A DNA stretch of 37,625 nucleotides, from positions 1 to 37,625 of IMG/VR virus record IMGVR_UViG_3300023184_000293, one strand, 5' to 3'. Source of the DNA: a virus. The notes under the pieces were generated by a model, which was not told the origin of the DNA, searched no databases, and saw only the letters and a list, made by a program, of their open reading frames with translations. A program made the position numbers and the translations under genes. Each line of letters begins with the position of its first letter. Positions within the stretch are counted from its first letter, which is position 1. This document shows, in pieces, positions 22,512 through 30,165 of this stretch.

Positions 22512-24503
22512 TTACTTTTTCGCTTGCATCATTCCTGTTGCTGTGCCGGGGTCAATCACAATCCAGCCGTTCTCATGGGCTTCAATCAGTCCAGCGTCAA
22601 TGAGCGGCTTAATAAAAGTGCCGTCTTCCCGCAGGATATTTCGCCATGTTTTGCTCTTGGTTCCAATGAGTCCATTCTTTTCGCCATGCTCAATCAATGC
22701 AGATTTGGTGAGGTAAGGCGCACCCCCACGGTCTTCTGCACCTGACTCCCACCATGCTTTTTCAAATGACTTGAACCCGCTTGCCTTCTGGGTTTCTGGT
22801 GGCGGCTCACCTTTGACAATCACCGCGCTAGTGACAGGTTCGCCATCCTCGTCTAGCCAGCCGGGTATCGCTATCGTTTCAAGTTCAACGTAGACTGACG
22901 CTGCCATCTCAGCATCCTTGCTCTTGCGCTGCACGATCTGCATGGCAACCCCTGGCTTGCCGGGTATGACGCTGATCTCAATGTCCAAGGCTCCACGCCA
23001 TGCGCTTGAGCCACGGGCACGGTGCTGGGCTTCCTCTGACACGCCTGTGTGGTGAACAAGAATGACGGTGCAGCCAAACTCTTGCATAAGTGCAGCGCAG
23101 GCGTCCAGCATGGTCTTGGCGTCTTGGGCGCTGTTCTCGTCACCAGCCATGAATCGGTGCAGGGTATCCACCGTGATTACATCTGGCTTGATCTTGAGTG
23201 CGCGTATGGCCTCGACCACTTGCAAGTAACCGGCTGCGGTGTTGAGGTCTACGCCTGACTTGCTGACCCACATATTGAGGTTGCTGACACTGTTGTGGTG
23301 CTTCCAGGCTGCTATGCGGCTTCGCAGGCCGTGATGCCCTTCGCCAGCAAGATAGACCATGTTGCCGGGTTTGACTTTGTGTCCATGCCAGTTTGCCTTG
23401 CCACTGGCAATGTGCAGCATCCAATCCAAGGTCACAAAGGTTTTGCCGCCACCGCTGGGGCCATGCACCATTACAAGTGCCTTGTCCTGTATCCAGTGCT
23501 TTACAAGCCACGCAATGGGCGCAGGCTGCGCGGAAAAGCCATCGGCATGGATAAGGTAGTCGGTAGCCACCGGCTTCAACAGCAACGCCAAGTCATGCCC
23601 CGCTTGAACGTAATCGTTGGCGTCCCCTTGAGTCGGCGGCATGGTCATGCGTACCCCAAATTTTGCTGATGCTTGTTCTGCGTACCGCTGCCCAACGCCT
23701 GACGCATCGTTGTCTGCCACGATGCAAATGTCCAGTGTCGGGTGCGCTGTTTTTAAGATGCCTGCCACTGACACCAAGTTGCTGGCGCTGTAAGCCACGG
23801 CACAGGGTTTACCCGTAACCTCCGCTATGGTGGCTCCAGTAGCAAAGCCTTCAGCAAGGTACAGCGTATCGGCATCTTCCAAATGGCCCAGCATCCAAAA
23901 CATGGAGCCTGTCTGACCACCAGGGTGATACTTCTTGTCGCCGTCACCGGCAATGTATTGGATGGATGACAGTTCGCCGCCTGCGTTATACAAAGGAACC
24001 ATCAAGCGCCCGTCACCTGTCACCCTTGCGCCGTGAGGCTTGATGCCCTTGCGCTGTAAGTATGGATGCTCTGGATTTGCTGCGCTGCCCTCTACCCAGA
24101 TAATCTCCACCGTGTTAGCGGCAACTTCACGGGTCTTTTTCTGCTCGGCGTCCCGCTTGGTCTTAGCCTCTGCCAAACGTCTGGACTGCGCCATTTCCTC
24201 GGCAACTGTCAGGCTGCGCCCAATCTCTGCCCTCCAAGTCAATTCAATGCCGGAGCGCCAACAGCCAAAGCGCCCTGCTGGTATGCCATCACTGAAGGCA
24301 ATGTACCAACCGGGCTTGTCGTGCCCTGCCTCGCCCTTGGTTCCGCTGTTAAATCGGTGCAACTTGCCGTCAAGGTGAATGGCGTCAGGTGGCTTCAAGC
24401 CTGCGCCAAGCATGGCGTCCTTGAGTTGATCCTCTGGTGCGATAGGCGCTTGTTGCGCTGGCGGCGACCAGGGGCCACCGAGGATGCTTGCGAGGTCTGT
24501 CAT
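22512..24503 (-). CDS. Primase-helicase fusion (Toprim primase + RepA/DnaB-like ATPase)
   Basis: A 663-residue replication protein. Residues ~165-310 are a Toprim primase domain, with the acidic LYLAEGF at 214-220 and VADNDASG at 262-269. Residues ~325-540 are a RecA-fold helicase of the AAA_25/RepA type: Walker A GPSGGGKT (348-355), Walker B VITVD (442-446), and VILVHHTG (480-487). A short winged-helix-like C terminus follows. No zinc finger like that of T7 gp4 is obvious at the N terminus. The protein would prime and unwind DNA at the phage fork. It is transcribed leftward from the divergent promoter region, with AAAGGT about 8 bases before ATG. Confidence 0.9.
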   Translation of the reverse strand: MTDLASILGGPWSPPAQQAPIAPEDQLKDAMLGAGLKPPDAIHLDGKLHRFNSGTKGEAGHDKPGWYIAFSDGIPAGRFGCWRSGIELTWRAEIGRSLTVAEEMAQSRRLAEAKTKRDAEQKKTREVAANTVEIIWVEGSAANPEHPYLQRKGIKPHGARVTGDGRLMVPLYNAGGELSSIQYIAGDGDKKYHPGGQTGSMFWMLGHLEDADTLYLAEGFATGATIAEVTGKPCAVAYSASNLVSVAGILKTAHPTLDICIVADNDASGVGQRYAEQASAKFGVRMTMPPTQGDANDYVQAGHDLALLLKPVATDYLIHADGFSAQPAPIAWLVKHWIQDKALVMVHGPSGGGKTFVTLDWMLHIASGKANWHGHKVKPGNMVYLAGEGHHGLRSRIAAWKHHNSVSNLNMWVSKSGVDLNTAAGYLQVVEAIRALKIKPDVITVDTLHRFMAGDENSAQDAKTMLDACAALMQEFGCTVILVHHTGVSEEAQHRARGSSAWRGALDIEISVIPGKPGVAMQIVQRKSKDAEMAASVYVELETIAIPGWLDEDGEPVTSAVIVKGEPPPETQKASGFKSFEKAWWESGAEDRGGAPYLTKSALIEHGEKNGLIGTKSKTWRNILREDGTFIKPLIDAGLIEAHENGWIVIDPGTATGMMQAKK

Positions 24504-24531
24504 TTATTTTTACCTTTCTGTGAAAAAGTTG

Positions 24532-24562
24532 TTGACACTGTAGCATGAACTTGTGTTAGACT
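24532..24562 (+). promoter_or_regulatory. Rightward early promoter
   Basis: A perfect -35 TTGACA (24532-24537) lies 19 bases before TAGACT (24557-24562), which is preceded by TGT, an extended -10. It points to the Sak4-like gene. An inverted repeat CGTTCC...GGAACG (24570-24575 / 24592-24597) lies in the leader between promoter and ribosome site AAGGAG (24605-24610). Confidence 0.6.
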
Positions 24563-24566
24563 GCAA
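24537..24566 (-). promoter_or_regulatory. Possible leftward promoter overlapping the rightward one
   Basis: On the minus strand TTGCAG (24566-24561) and TACAGT (24542-24537) are separated by 18 bases and point to the primase-helicase. The match to consensus is weaker than the rightward promoter. The two occupy the same DNA on opposite strands, so they would exclude each other. Confidence 0.4.
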
Positions 24567-24616
24567 GCACGTTCCGAACTGAGTCCAGACGGGAACGCAA
24601 CCAGAAGGAGAGCCAC

Positions 24617-25282
24617 ATGGCTATATCGTTAAAACGTACCGGCGGCATCAGTGCCAACGGCGTGAAGCTGCTTGTCTACGGGCAGGCAGGGGCTGGCAAG
24701 ACCAGCCTGATTAAGACTTTACCGCATCCCGTGGTGTTGTCTGCGGAGGGTGGGTTGTTGTCTATACAAGATGCTGACCTGCCGTATCTTGAAATCACCA
24801 GCATGGAAGACTTGCGCGAGGCTTACGCTTGGGTAGCGGATTCTGACCACAAGTCGGTGGCGCTGGATTCCATCTCGGAGATTGCTGAAGTCTGTTTAAA
24901 CACCGAAAAGAAAAACAACAAAGACCCACGGGCGGCATATGGGGCCATGCAAGAGCAAATGGCAGACATTATTCGCGCCTTCCGCGACCTGCCAGGACGC
25001 CATGTCCTGATGACTGCAAAGTTAGAGAAGACGCAGGATGAAATGGGCCGTGTACTGTACAGCCCATCTATGCCGGGTAACAAGACAGGGCAGGCGCTGC
25101 CTTACTTCTTTGATGAGGTGCTGGCGTTGCGAGTGGAGAAAGACGCCGAGGGCAATACTCAACGCGCCTTGATGTGCGATAGCGATGGCATCTGGCTTGC
25201 GAAGGATAGGTCAGGCAAGCTGGGTGGCTGGGAAGCACCTGATTTGGGCGAAATTATTGCCAAGATTGGGGGTGTGGCATGA
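24617..25282 (+). CDS. Sak4-like single-strand annealing recombinase (RecA-fold ATPase)
   Basis: A 221-residue AAA_24-type ATPase. Walker A GQAGAGKTS is at residues 22-30, Walker B VALDS at 81-85, and a glutamine-free sensor region LMTAKLEKTQDE follows. Length and layout fit phage Sak4 proteins, which are minimal RecA-like ATPases that work with a phage SSB to anneal strands. The nearby SSB-like gene (26096) and PD-(D/E)XK nuclease (26655) complete a recombination module. Start has an AAGGAG ribosome site. Overlaps the next gene by ATGA. Confidence 0.88.
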   Translation: MAISLKRTGGISANGVKLLVYGQAGAGKTSLIKTLPHPVVLSAEGGLLSIQDADLPYLEITSMEDLREAYAWVADSDHKSVALDSISEIAEVCLNTEKKNNKDPRAAYGAMQEQMADIIRAFRDLPGRHVLMTAKLEKTQDEMGRVLYSPSMPGNKTGQALPYFFDEVLALRVEKDAEGNTQRALMCDSDGIWLAKDRSGKLGGWEAPDLGEIIAKIGGVA

Positions 25283-25557
25283 ATATCAAAATCATGGCCC
25301 ATGTGCATTATCAAAAATATGCGTGGCAAGAAAAAGGGGAATATCGACTTGCTTCTTTTAAGCTGGACGACAGCGCCGAACGCACTTATGTCGGTGAGCA
25401 AGAGATTGAGATTGACATCCCAGACAACTACGACCCGAGGGCGCAACAGATTGCTGCGCTTGAGGCGCTCAAGCAGAAGGTCATGGCTGACTACCACAAA
25501 AGCGTGATGGAAATCAATGAGCGAATTGGCAAACTCTTAGCGTTGGAGGCAGCATGA
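25279..25557 (+). CDS. Hypothetical protein in recombination operon (92 residues)
   Basis: Starts and ends in ATGA overlaps. N-terminal half is beta-like (MAHVHYQKYAWQEKGEYRLA, EIEIDIPDNYDP), C-terminal half is a long amphipathic helix (AQQIAALEALKQKVMADYHK). No recognised family. Tight coupling between Sak4 and the SSB-like gene suggests a role in the same process, but this is only inference. Confidence 0.7.
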   Translation: MNIKIMAHVHYQKYAWQEKGEYRLASFKLDDSAERTYVGEQEIEIDIPDNYDPRAQQIAALEALKQKVMADYHKSVMEINERIGKLLALEAA

Positions 25558-25724
25558 ACGAAACTTTAGAGGGTATGACCTTGCGCGATTACTTTGCGGC
25601 GAAGGCGATGGCTGTTTATTTTCAAGACCCAAACATTGAGGACATAGTTGGTGATCTCGCTTCAGTTGCCAATTGGTGCTACGAAGTGGCAGACGAAATG
25701 CTGAAAGCGAGGGAGCAATCATGA
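25554..25724 (+). CDS. 56-residue protein with TLRDYFAAKAM motif
   Basis: Starts and ends in ATGA overlaps. It reads MNETLEGMTLRDYFAAKAMA, VYFQDPNIEDIVGDLASVAN, then WCYEVADEMLKAREQS. The (M/I)(T/S)LRDYFAAKAM opening and the helical WCYEVADEMLKAR ending are recurrent in small phage early proteins. No biochemical function known to me. Confidence 0.72.
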   Translation: MNETLEGMTLRDYFAAKAMAVYFQDPNIEDIVGDLASVANWCYEVADEMLKAREQS

Positions 25725-26092
25725 GTCTCTACCAACGCTGGCTAGATGCCAAAAAACTTGAGGCTGCCGCAGTCAAAGACCGCCGGGAATTAGAAGACTC
25801 AATGGTCAAAGAGTTTGCCCTGCCCAAAGACTTGGAAGGAACGGTCAACCATGAGGTTGACGGCTACAAGATCAAGATGGAGGGCCGCATTAACAAGAAG
25901 GTTGACTCTGACAAGCTGCAAATGTTGGCTGCGGAAGCTGGCCTATCCGAACACTTGTCCAGCCTTTTTAGGTGGAAACCCGAGATCAACGTAAAGGCAT
26001 GGGATGCGGCTGCTGACGCCGTTACCGGGCCTTTGCTTGGTGCAATTACGTCCACGCCTGGACGCCCTACTTTCACAATCACAAAGGATTAA
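25721..26092 (+). CDS. DUF7173-like phage protein in recombination operon
   Basis: A 123-residue protein. ATG at 25721 is in the upstream ATGA; the longer open frame from 25673 only overlaps that gene. N-terminal helix (LYQRWLDAKKLEAAAVKDRR, then ELEDSM), then a beta region GTVNHEVDGYKIKMEGRINK and a helix-rich end with LFRWKPEINVKAW. This layout matches the small family I know as DUF7173, usually seen next to Sak4/SSB genes. Function unknown; family named from memory. Confidence 0.72.
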   Translation: MSLYQRWLDAKKLEAAAVKDRRELEDSMVKEFALPKDLEGTVNHEVDGYKIKMEGRINKKVDSDKLQMLAAEAGLSEHLSSLFRWKPEINVKAWDAAADAVTGPLLGAITSTPGRPTFTITKD

Positions 26093-26095
26093 ATC

Positions 26096-26602
26096 ATGGC
26101 TTTCCTCGACGAAGAATTTAGCATCGACTCCCTGCCGCAAGGCACTTCTAACTTTGAGCCACTGCCCGATGGCTGGTACAACGCTACCATCACCGGCGCT
26201 GAAGTCAAAGCAACCAAGGCAGGCGATGGCAAGTACATCGCTGTCAAGTACACCATTACCGGCCCGACCCATCAGGGCCGGGTAGTTTTTGGAAACTTGA
26301 ACATCAAGAATCCTAGCACCAAGGCTGAGGAAATTGGACGCCAGCAGTTAGGTGAGATTATGCGAGCCATTGGCCTTGCCAAAGTGCAGGATACCGACCA
26401 ATTGATTGGTGGCAACCTGGGCATCAAGCTGACGGTCAAGACCGGCGAATACGCAGGCAATGAGATTAGGGGCTACCGCGCACTTGGCGGTGCTGCTGCG
26501 GCTGCTGTAACGCCGTTTAAGCCTGCTGGTGCAGCGCCTGCAAAGTCTGCTACGCCACCTAAGTTTGGTGCGTCACCGTGGGCCAAGAAAACCCCCGCCT
26601 AA
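26096..26602 (+). CDS. Single-strand DNA-binding protein, DUF669-like
   Basis: A 168-residue protein with an OB-like N-terminal domain: FEPLPDGWYNATITGAEVKA, then YIAVKYTITGPTHQGRVVFG and LNIKNPSTKAEEIGRQQL. The C terminus is a flexible Ala/Pro/Lys tail (PAKSATPPKFGASPWAKKTP). The PxGWY ... VFxNLNIxNPs..A..IGRxQL signature is that of DUF669, which phages use as an SSB alongside Erf/Sak4-type recombinases. It lacks an acidic E. coli-type SSB tip. Confidence 0.85.
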   Translation: MAFLDEEFSIDSLPQGTSNFEPLPDGWYNATITGAEVKATKAGDGKYIAVKYTITGPTHQGRVVFGNLNIKNPSTKAEEIGRQQLGEIMRAIGLAKVQDTDQLIGGNLGIKLTVKTGEYAGNEIRGYRALGGAAAAAVTPFKPAGAAPAKSATPPKFGASPWAKKTPA

Positions 26603-26632
26603 AAAAAAGACCCCGCTTTTAACGGCGGGGTC
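26601..26632 (-). terminator. Strong terminator hairpin oriented for leftward transcription
   Basis: GACCCCGC and GCGGGGTC form a perfect 8-bp stem with an 8-base loop. An 8-A run lies before it on the plus strand and becomes a U8 run after the stem on the minus-strand RNA. On the plus strand the stem is followed by AATCAC with no U-run. It overlaps the SSB gene's stop. No leftward gene lies close upstream, so it would stop antisense transcripts from the rightward early region. Confidence 0.7.
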
Positions 26633-26654
26633 AATCACTACAGGAGAGAACAAC

Positions 26655-27668
26655 GTGCAAATACCCGAGTCCGAGATTACCATAACTTCACTGATCGACC
26701 AAGCCCATGAGGAACGCCTTGAAAAGCCCAGACCGCATTTAGGGGCAAGCACCTTGGGCCACCACTGCGAACGCTGGCTTTGGCTAAGTTTTCGGTGGGC
26801 GGTGCAGGAGAAGTTTAAGGGACGGATTCTCCGTCTTTTTCGGCGAGGCTTTAATGAAGAAGCCACCATCATTAGCGACCTACGGGCGGCAGGCATCCAT
26901 GTCTACGGCACTCAAACCAAGGTGGACTTTGGTAGCCATGTCTCTGGCAGTTTGGACGGGGTTGGCAAGGGCGTACCCGGTGCGCCGAAAACAGAACACG
27001 TGCTGGAATTCAAGACCCATAGTCTCAAGTCATTCAATGATTTGGAAAAGCATGGCGTGGGCAAGAGTAAGCCCCAGCATTTCGTTCAGTGTCAGGTGTA
27101 TATGCACGGGACTGCACTGAAACGTGCGCTGTACGTTGCCGTTTGCAAGGACGATGACCGCATTTACACCGAGAGAATTGAGTACGACAAGGAAGTGGCA
27201 AACAAGGCCATTGAACGTGGGCAGCGGTTGACTTTGACTGACCGCCTGCCACCACCTATCAGCACTGACCCAACGTGGTTTGAGTGCAAGATATGCCCTG
27301 GTCATGACTTTTGCCACGGCAGCAAGACGACAAAGCACGTTAACTGCCGTACCTGCGCCCACATTACGCCACTGAGTGATTCGACTTGGCACTGCGCCAA
27401 GTGGGATGACATTGTGCCGCTTGAGTCTCAACGTACCGGCTGCGAGTCTCATGTCCTGCACCCTGACCTAGTGCCCTGGAAGCGGCTTGAGGGGCCAAGC
27501 GATTGGGTTGCAGTCTACGAGATCGACGGGCTGGGGATTGCCAATGGTGAGCCAGGGGAAGGGGTGTATGGGTCAAAGGAACTGCTGGCTAATGCTGCGG
27601 CTTGCGCGAGTGGTGATCCGCTGATTGCTGAGGTGCGGCAGAAGTGGGATGGGAGGGTAGTGGGGTGA
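26655..27668 (+). CDS. PD-(D/E)XK exonuclease (Cas4/YqaJ-like) with Cys cluster
   Basis: A 337-residue nuclease. GTG at 26655 with AGGAGAG upstream is the preferred start; the frame is open further upstream only across the SSB gene and terminator. The catalytic core is visible: D101 (SGSLDGVG), E118-F-K120 (VLEFKTH) and Q145-x-x-x-Y149 (QCQVYM), the PD-(D/E)XK pattern. A C-terminal Cys cluster (CKICPGHDFC ... CRTC ... WHCAKW) could bind an iron-sulfur centre or zinc, as in Cas4-type nucleases. It would make the single-stranded ends used by the Sak4/SSB pair. Confidence 0.85.
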   Translation: MQIPESEITITSLIDQAHEERLEKPRPHLGASTLGHHCERWLWLSFRWAVQEKFKGRILRLFRRGFNEEATIISDLRAAGIHVYGTQTKVDFGSHVSGSLDGVGKGVPGAPKTEHVLEFKTHSLKSFNDLEKHGVGKSKPQHFVQCQVYMHGTALKRALYVAVCKDDDRIYTERIEYDKEVANKAIERGQRLTLTDRLPPPISTDPTWFECKICPGHDFCHGSKTTKHVNCRTCAHITPLSDSTWHCAKWDDIVPLESQRTGCESHVLHPDLVPWKRLEGPSDWVAVYEIDGLGIANGEPGEGVYGSKELLANAAACASGDPLIAEVRQKWDGRVVG

Positions 27669-28589
27669 ATGAACAAGGAGAATTAAATGAGTTGGCTCTT
27701 TTCGCAGGCGCTGGTGGAGGAATACTTGGTGGACACCTCCTTGGATGGCGAACAGTCTGTGCAGTTGAGTGGGAGCCATACCCAGCAAGCGTATTGTGCG
27801 CCCGACAAAATGACGGTCTTCTCCCGCCTTTCCCGGTTTGGGATGACGTACAAACCTTTAGAGGAGAGCCGTGGCGAGGAATTGTTGACGTTGTATCGGG
27901 CGGGTTTCCCTGCCAAGACATTTCAGTTGCTGGGGGGGGGGGCTGGCATTGACGGAGAGCGCAGCGGGATGTGGCGAGAAATGGCACGCATCATTCACGA
28001 AGTACGACCACGATATGTTTTTGTGGAAAACTCACCAATGCTCACTTCTCGGGGACTTGGAACCGTTCTTGGAGACTTGGCCTCAATGGGGTTTGATGCG
28101 AAATGGGGAGTGCTGGGAGCAGCAGACATTGGCGCACCACACCAAAGGAACAGGATTTGGATTGTGGGCAACGCTAGCAGCATCAGACGGTCAGCGGGGC
28201 GGGACGATCACGGACAAGATGACGGGTCAAAGCCTGCCACAGATGGTCAACACGCCAGCCAAATGGCCTACGCCGCAAGCCTCAGACAACAGGCCCAGAG
28301 CGACATTTGCGAGTACTCAAAGAAGGATGGAAATGGGCAAGCAAATCAGTTTGGAAGCGAAGGTGAAATGGACAACACCGACAGCACATATGGCGAAAGA
28401 AACAAATGCGCCAAGCGAATATTTAAGAAATACGCCAACATTAACAGCGCAAGCTGGTGGGCAACTGAACCCAACGTGGGTAGAGTGGCTTATGGGGTGG
28501 CCGCTAGGGTGGACAGACTTAAAGCCATTGGAAACGGACAAGTCCCACTGTGTGCCGCAACAGCCTGGAGACTCTTAAATGCTCCGTGA
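27665..28589 (+). CDS. C5 cytosine DNA methyltransferase, frame-disrupted at a G11 tract
   Basis: Two reading frames together encode one Dcm-type enzyme. Frame 1 (27665-27952, GTG start overlapping the previous stop) has SAM motif I LALFAGAGGGILGG, then CAVEWEPYPAS and catalytic motif IV VVSGGFPCQDISVAG, then stops. Frame 3, continuing to 28589, has GIDGERSGMW, motif VI YVFVENSPML, motif VIII GAPHQRNRIWIVG and motif X RLKAIGNGQVP. The switch occurs at 11 consecutive Gs (27932-27942); ten Gs would restore a single frame. So all catalytic motifs are present but in two frames. This may be a homopolymer sequencing error, a real mutation, or slippage/phase variation. Target sequence unknown. Confidence 0.82.
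27932..27942 (+). repeat. Poly-G tract (11 G) inside the methyltransferase gene
   Basis: The tract lies just after the catalytic PCQ motif. 10 Gs join the two methyltransferase halves; 11 (as here) truncates after 95 residues; 12 or 9 would join the N-terminal half to the other overlapping frame (27949-28578). Long mononucleotide G tracts are classic slippage sites. Confidence 0.85.
27949..28578 (+). CDS. Overlapping-frame protein (WPTPxASD / NPxWVEWLMGWPxGWTDLKP family)
   Basis: A 209-codon frame lies fully inside the methyltransferase C-terminal half, shifted by one base. It has no stop for 630 bases and its translation has features I recognise from stand-alone phage proteins: CSLLGDLEPFLETWPQWG, MRNGECWEQQTL, KWPTPQASD, then LNPTWVEWLMGWPLGWTDLK and P. 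The first possible start is TTG at 27949; ATG at 28015 is an alternative. Both frames at this locus therefore look like conserved protein, a case of dual coding. Function unknown; there is no recognised enzyme domain. I am confident in the motifs, less so that it is translated from its own start. Confidence 0.5.
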   Translation: MTESAAGCGEKWHASFTKYDHDMFLWKTHQCSLLGDLEPFLETWPQWGLMRNGECWEQQTLAHHTKGTGFGLWATLAASDGQRGGTITDKMTGQSLPQMVNTPAKWPTPQASDNRPRATFASTQRRMEMGKQISLEAKVKWTTPTAHMAKETNAPSEYLRNTPTLTAQAGGQLNPTWVEWLMGWPLGWTDLKPLETDKSHCVPQQPGDS

Positions 28590-30165
28590 ATACCAACAAC
28601 GCACCATCGACCAACTCTACGCATGGTTTGAAGCAGGCAACCAAGGCAACCCCTGCTTAGTCCTGCCCACCGGGTCAGGCAAGAGCCACATTGTTGCCGC
28701 ATTGTGCAAGGATGCCCTGCAAAATTGGCCCGAAACCCGCATCTTGATGTTGACCCATGTGCGCGAACTCATTGAGCAGAACGCCCAGAAGATGCGCCAG
28801 CATTGGCCGAATGCGCCACTTGGCATCTACAGTGCCGGGTTGCGCCAGAAAGAACTGGGCGAACCTATCACCTTTGCAGGTATCCAATCGGTGCGAAACA
28901 AGGCCAAGGAAATAGGTCATGTTGATCTGGTCATCATTGACGAGTGCCATCTGGTAAGCCACAAGGACGAAGGGGGCTATCGGAGATTGCTATCGGACAT
29001 TTATCAGACAAACCCGAATGTCAGGGTGATAGGTTTGACTGCCACACCGTATCGCCTGGGCCACGGCTACATCACTGACAAGCCTGCTATTTTTAGTGCC
29101 CTGATCGAACCCACCAGCATTGAGGAACTTATCCACAAGAAGTATTTGTCTACTTTACGTAGTAAATTGACCCGTACCAAGCTGGAGGTGGACGGGGTGC
29201 ATAAGCGTGGGGGCGAGTACATTGAGGCCGAGTTACAGGCTGCGGTGGACACTAAGGACAAGAACGTCAAGGTAGTGCGCGAGATCATCAAGCTGGGGGC
29301 CGAGCGCCAATCCTGGCTGATTTTCTGCGCCGGGGTTGCCCATGCCCACCATGTAAAGGAAGCCTTGACAGAACAGGGCATTGTTGCCGAGTGCGTGACC
29401 GGCGAGACACCGAGCGCCGAGCGTGACAAGATGTTGAGCGACTTCAAGGCAGGGCGCATCCGAGCGTTAACTAATGCCAATGTACTGACAACGGGATTTG
29501 ACGCGCCTGGGATTGATCTGATAGCTATGCTGCGCCCTACCATGAGTCCTGGCTTGTACGTCCAGATGGCTGGGCGCGGCTTACGCATTGCCGAGGGCAA
29601 GACTGATTGCTTAGTCTTGGACTTTGCCGGCGTAGTCGAACAGCATGGCCCCATCACTGCGGTTAACCCACCACCAAAGAAGGGCGACAAAGTAGGCGAA
29701 GCGCCCGTAAAGGTCTGCGATAACTGCCAAGAGATATGCGGCTTGAGCGCCCGAGTCTGTCCGGCCTGCGGGACACCGTTTCCCGAACCAGTGCGCCCGA
29801 CTCTTAAATTGTCCAACTTGGACATTATGGGCAACGAGGGCATTGACCTTGAAGTGACAAGCTGGCATTGGCGTAAGCATATCAGCCGAGCAAGTGGGAA
29901 GGAAATGCTCTCCCTGACCTATTACGGGGGTCTGTCCGACCTGCCAGTGACCGAATATTTGGCAGTAACTCACGATGGCTATGCCGGGGAAAAGAGCCGT
30001 AGGCTGCTGGCTGATATATCGCATCAAGCCAGTGTTGACCTAGATTATGGGGCCACTGACTTGCACCAGATGGCCCAGCAACTCACCGAGGGACTGCCAC
30101 CAGCGCGGATTGAATTTAAGCGTGAAGGCAAGTTTTTTTCAATTGTTAGGAGAATGTGGACATGA
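28579..30165 (+). CDS. Superfamily 2 DNA helicase with C-terminal zinc ribbon
   Basis: A 528-residue SF2 helicase. Motif I LPTGSGKS is at residues 29-36, motif II DECH at 121-124, motif III TATPYR at 154-159, and motif VI-like QMAGRGLRIAEGK lies further on, preceded by TGFDAPGID. After the helicase core comes a four-Cys ribbon (CDNCQEICGLSARVCPACG). Such proteins are common in phage replication/recombination clusters and probably help branch migration or replication restart. It starts 11 bases before the methyltransferase stop, so it is overlapped by it and translationally linked. Confidence 0.88.
   Translation: MLREYQQRTIDQLYAWFEAGNQGNPCLVLPTGSGKSHIVAALCKDALQNWPETRILMLTHVRELIEQNAQKMRQHWPNAPLGIYSAGLRQKELGEPITFAGIQSVRNKAKEIGHVDLVIIDECHLVSHKDEGGYRRLLSDIYQTNPNVRVIGLTATPYRLGHGYITDKPAIFSALIEPTSIEELIHKKYLSTLRSKLTRTKLEVDGVHKRGGEYIEAELQAAVDTKDKNVKVVREIIKLGAERQSWLIFCAGVAHAHHVKEALTEQGIVAECVTGETPSAERDKMLSDFKAGRIRALTNANVLTTGFDAPGIDLIAMLRPTMSPGLYVQMAGRGLRIAEGKTDCLVLDFAGVVEQHGPITAVNPPPKKGDKVGEAPVKVCDNCQEICGLSARVCPACGTPFPEPVRPTLKLSNLDIMGNEGIDLEVTSWHWRKHISRASGKEMLSLTYYGGLSDLPVTEYLAVTHDGYAGEKSRRLLADISHQASVDLDYGATDLHQMAQQLTEGLPPARIEFKREGKFFSIVRRMWT

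Noticed and set aside
26529-26654. N-terminal extension of the exonuclease frame
   Set aside because: It runs through the SSB gene end and a hairpin; GTG at 26655 has a strong ribosome site.
29067-29843. 258-residue minus-strand ORF opposite the helicase
   Set aside because: The plus strand encodes canonical SF2 motifs throughout; the ORF is a shadow.
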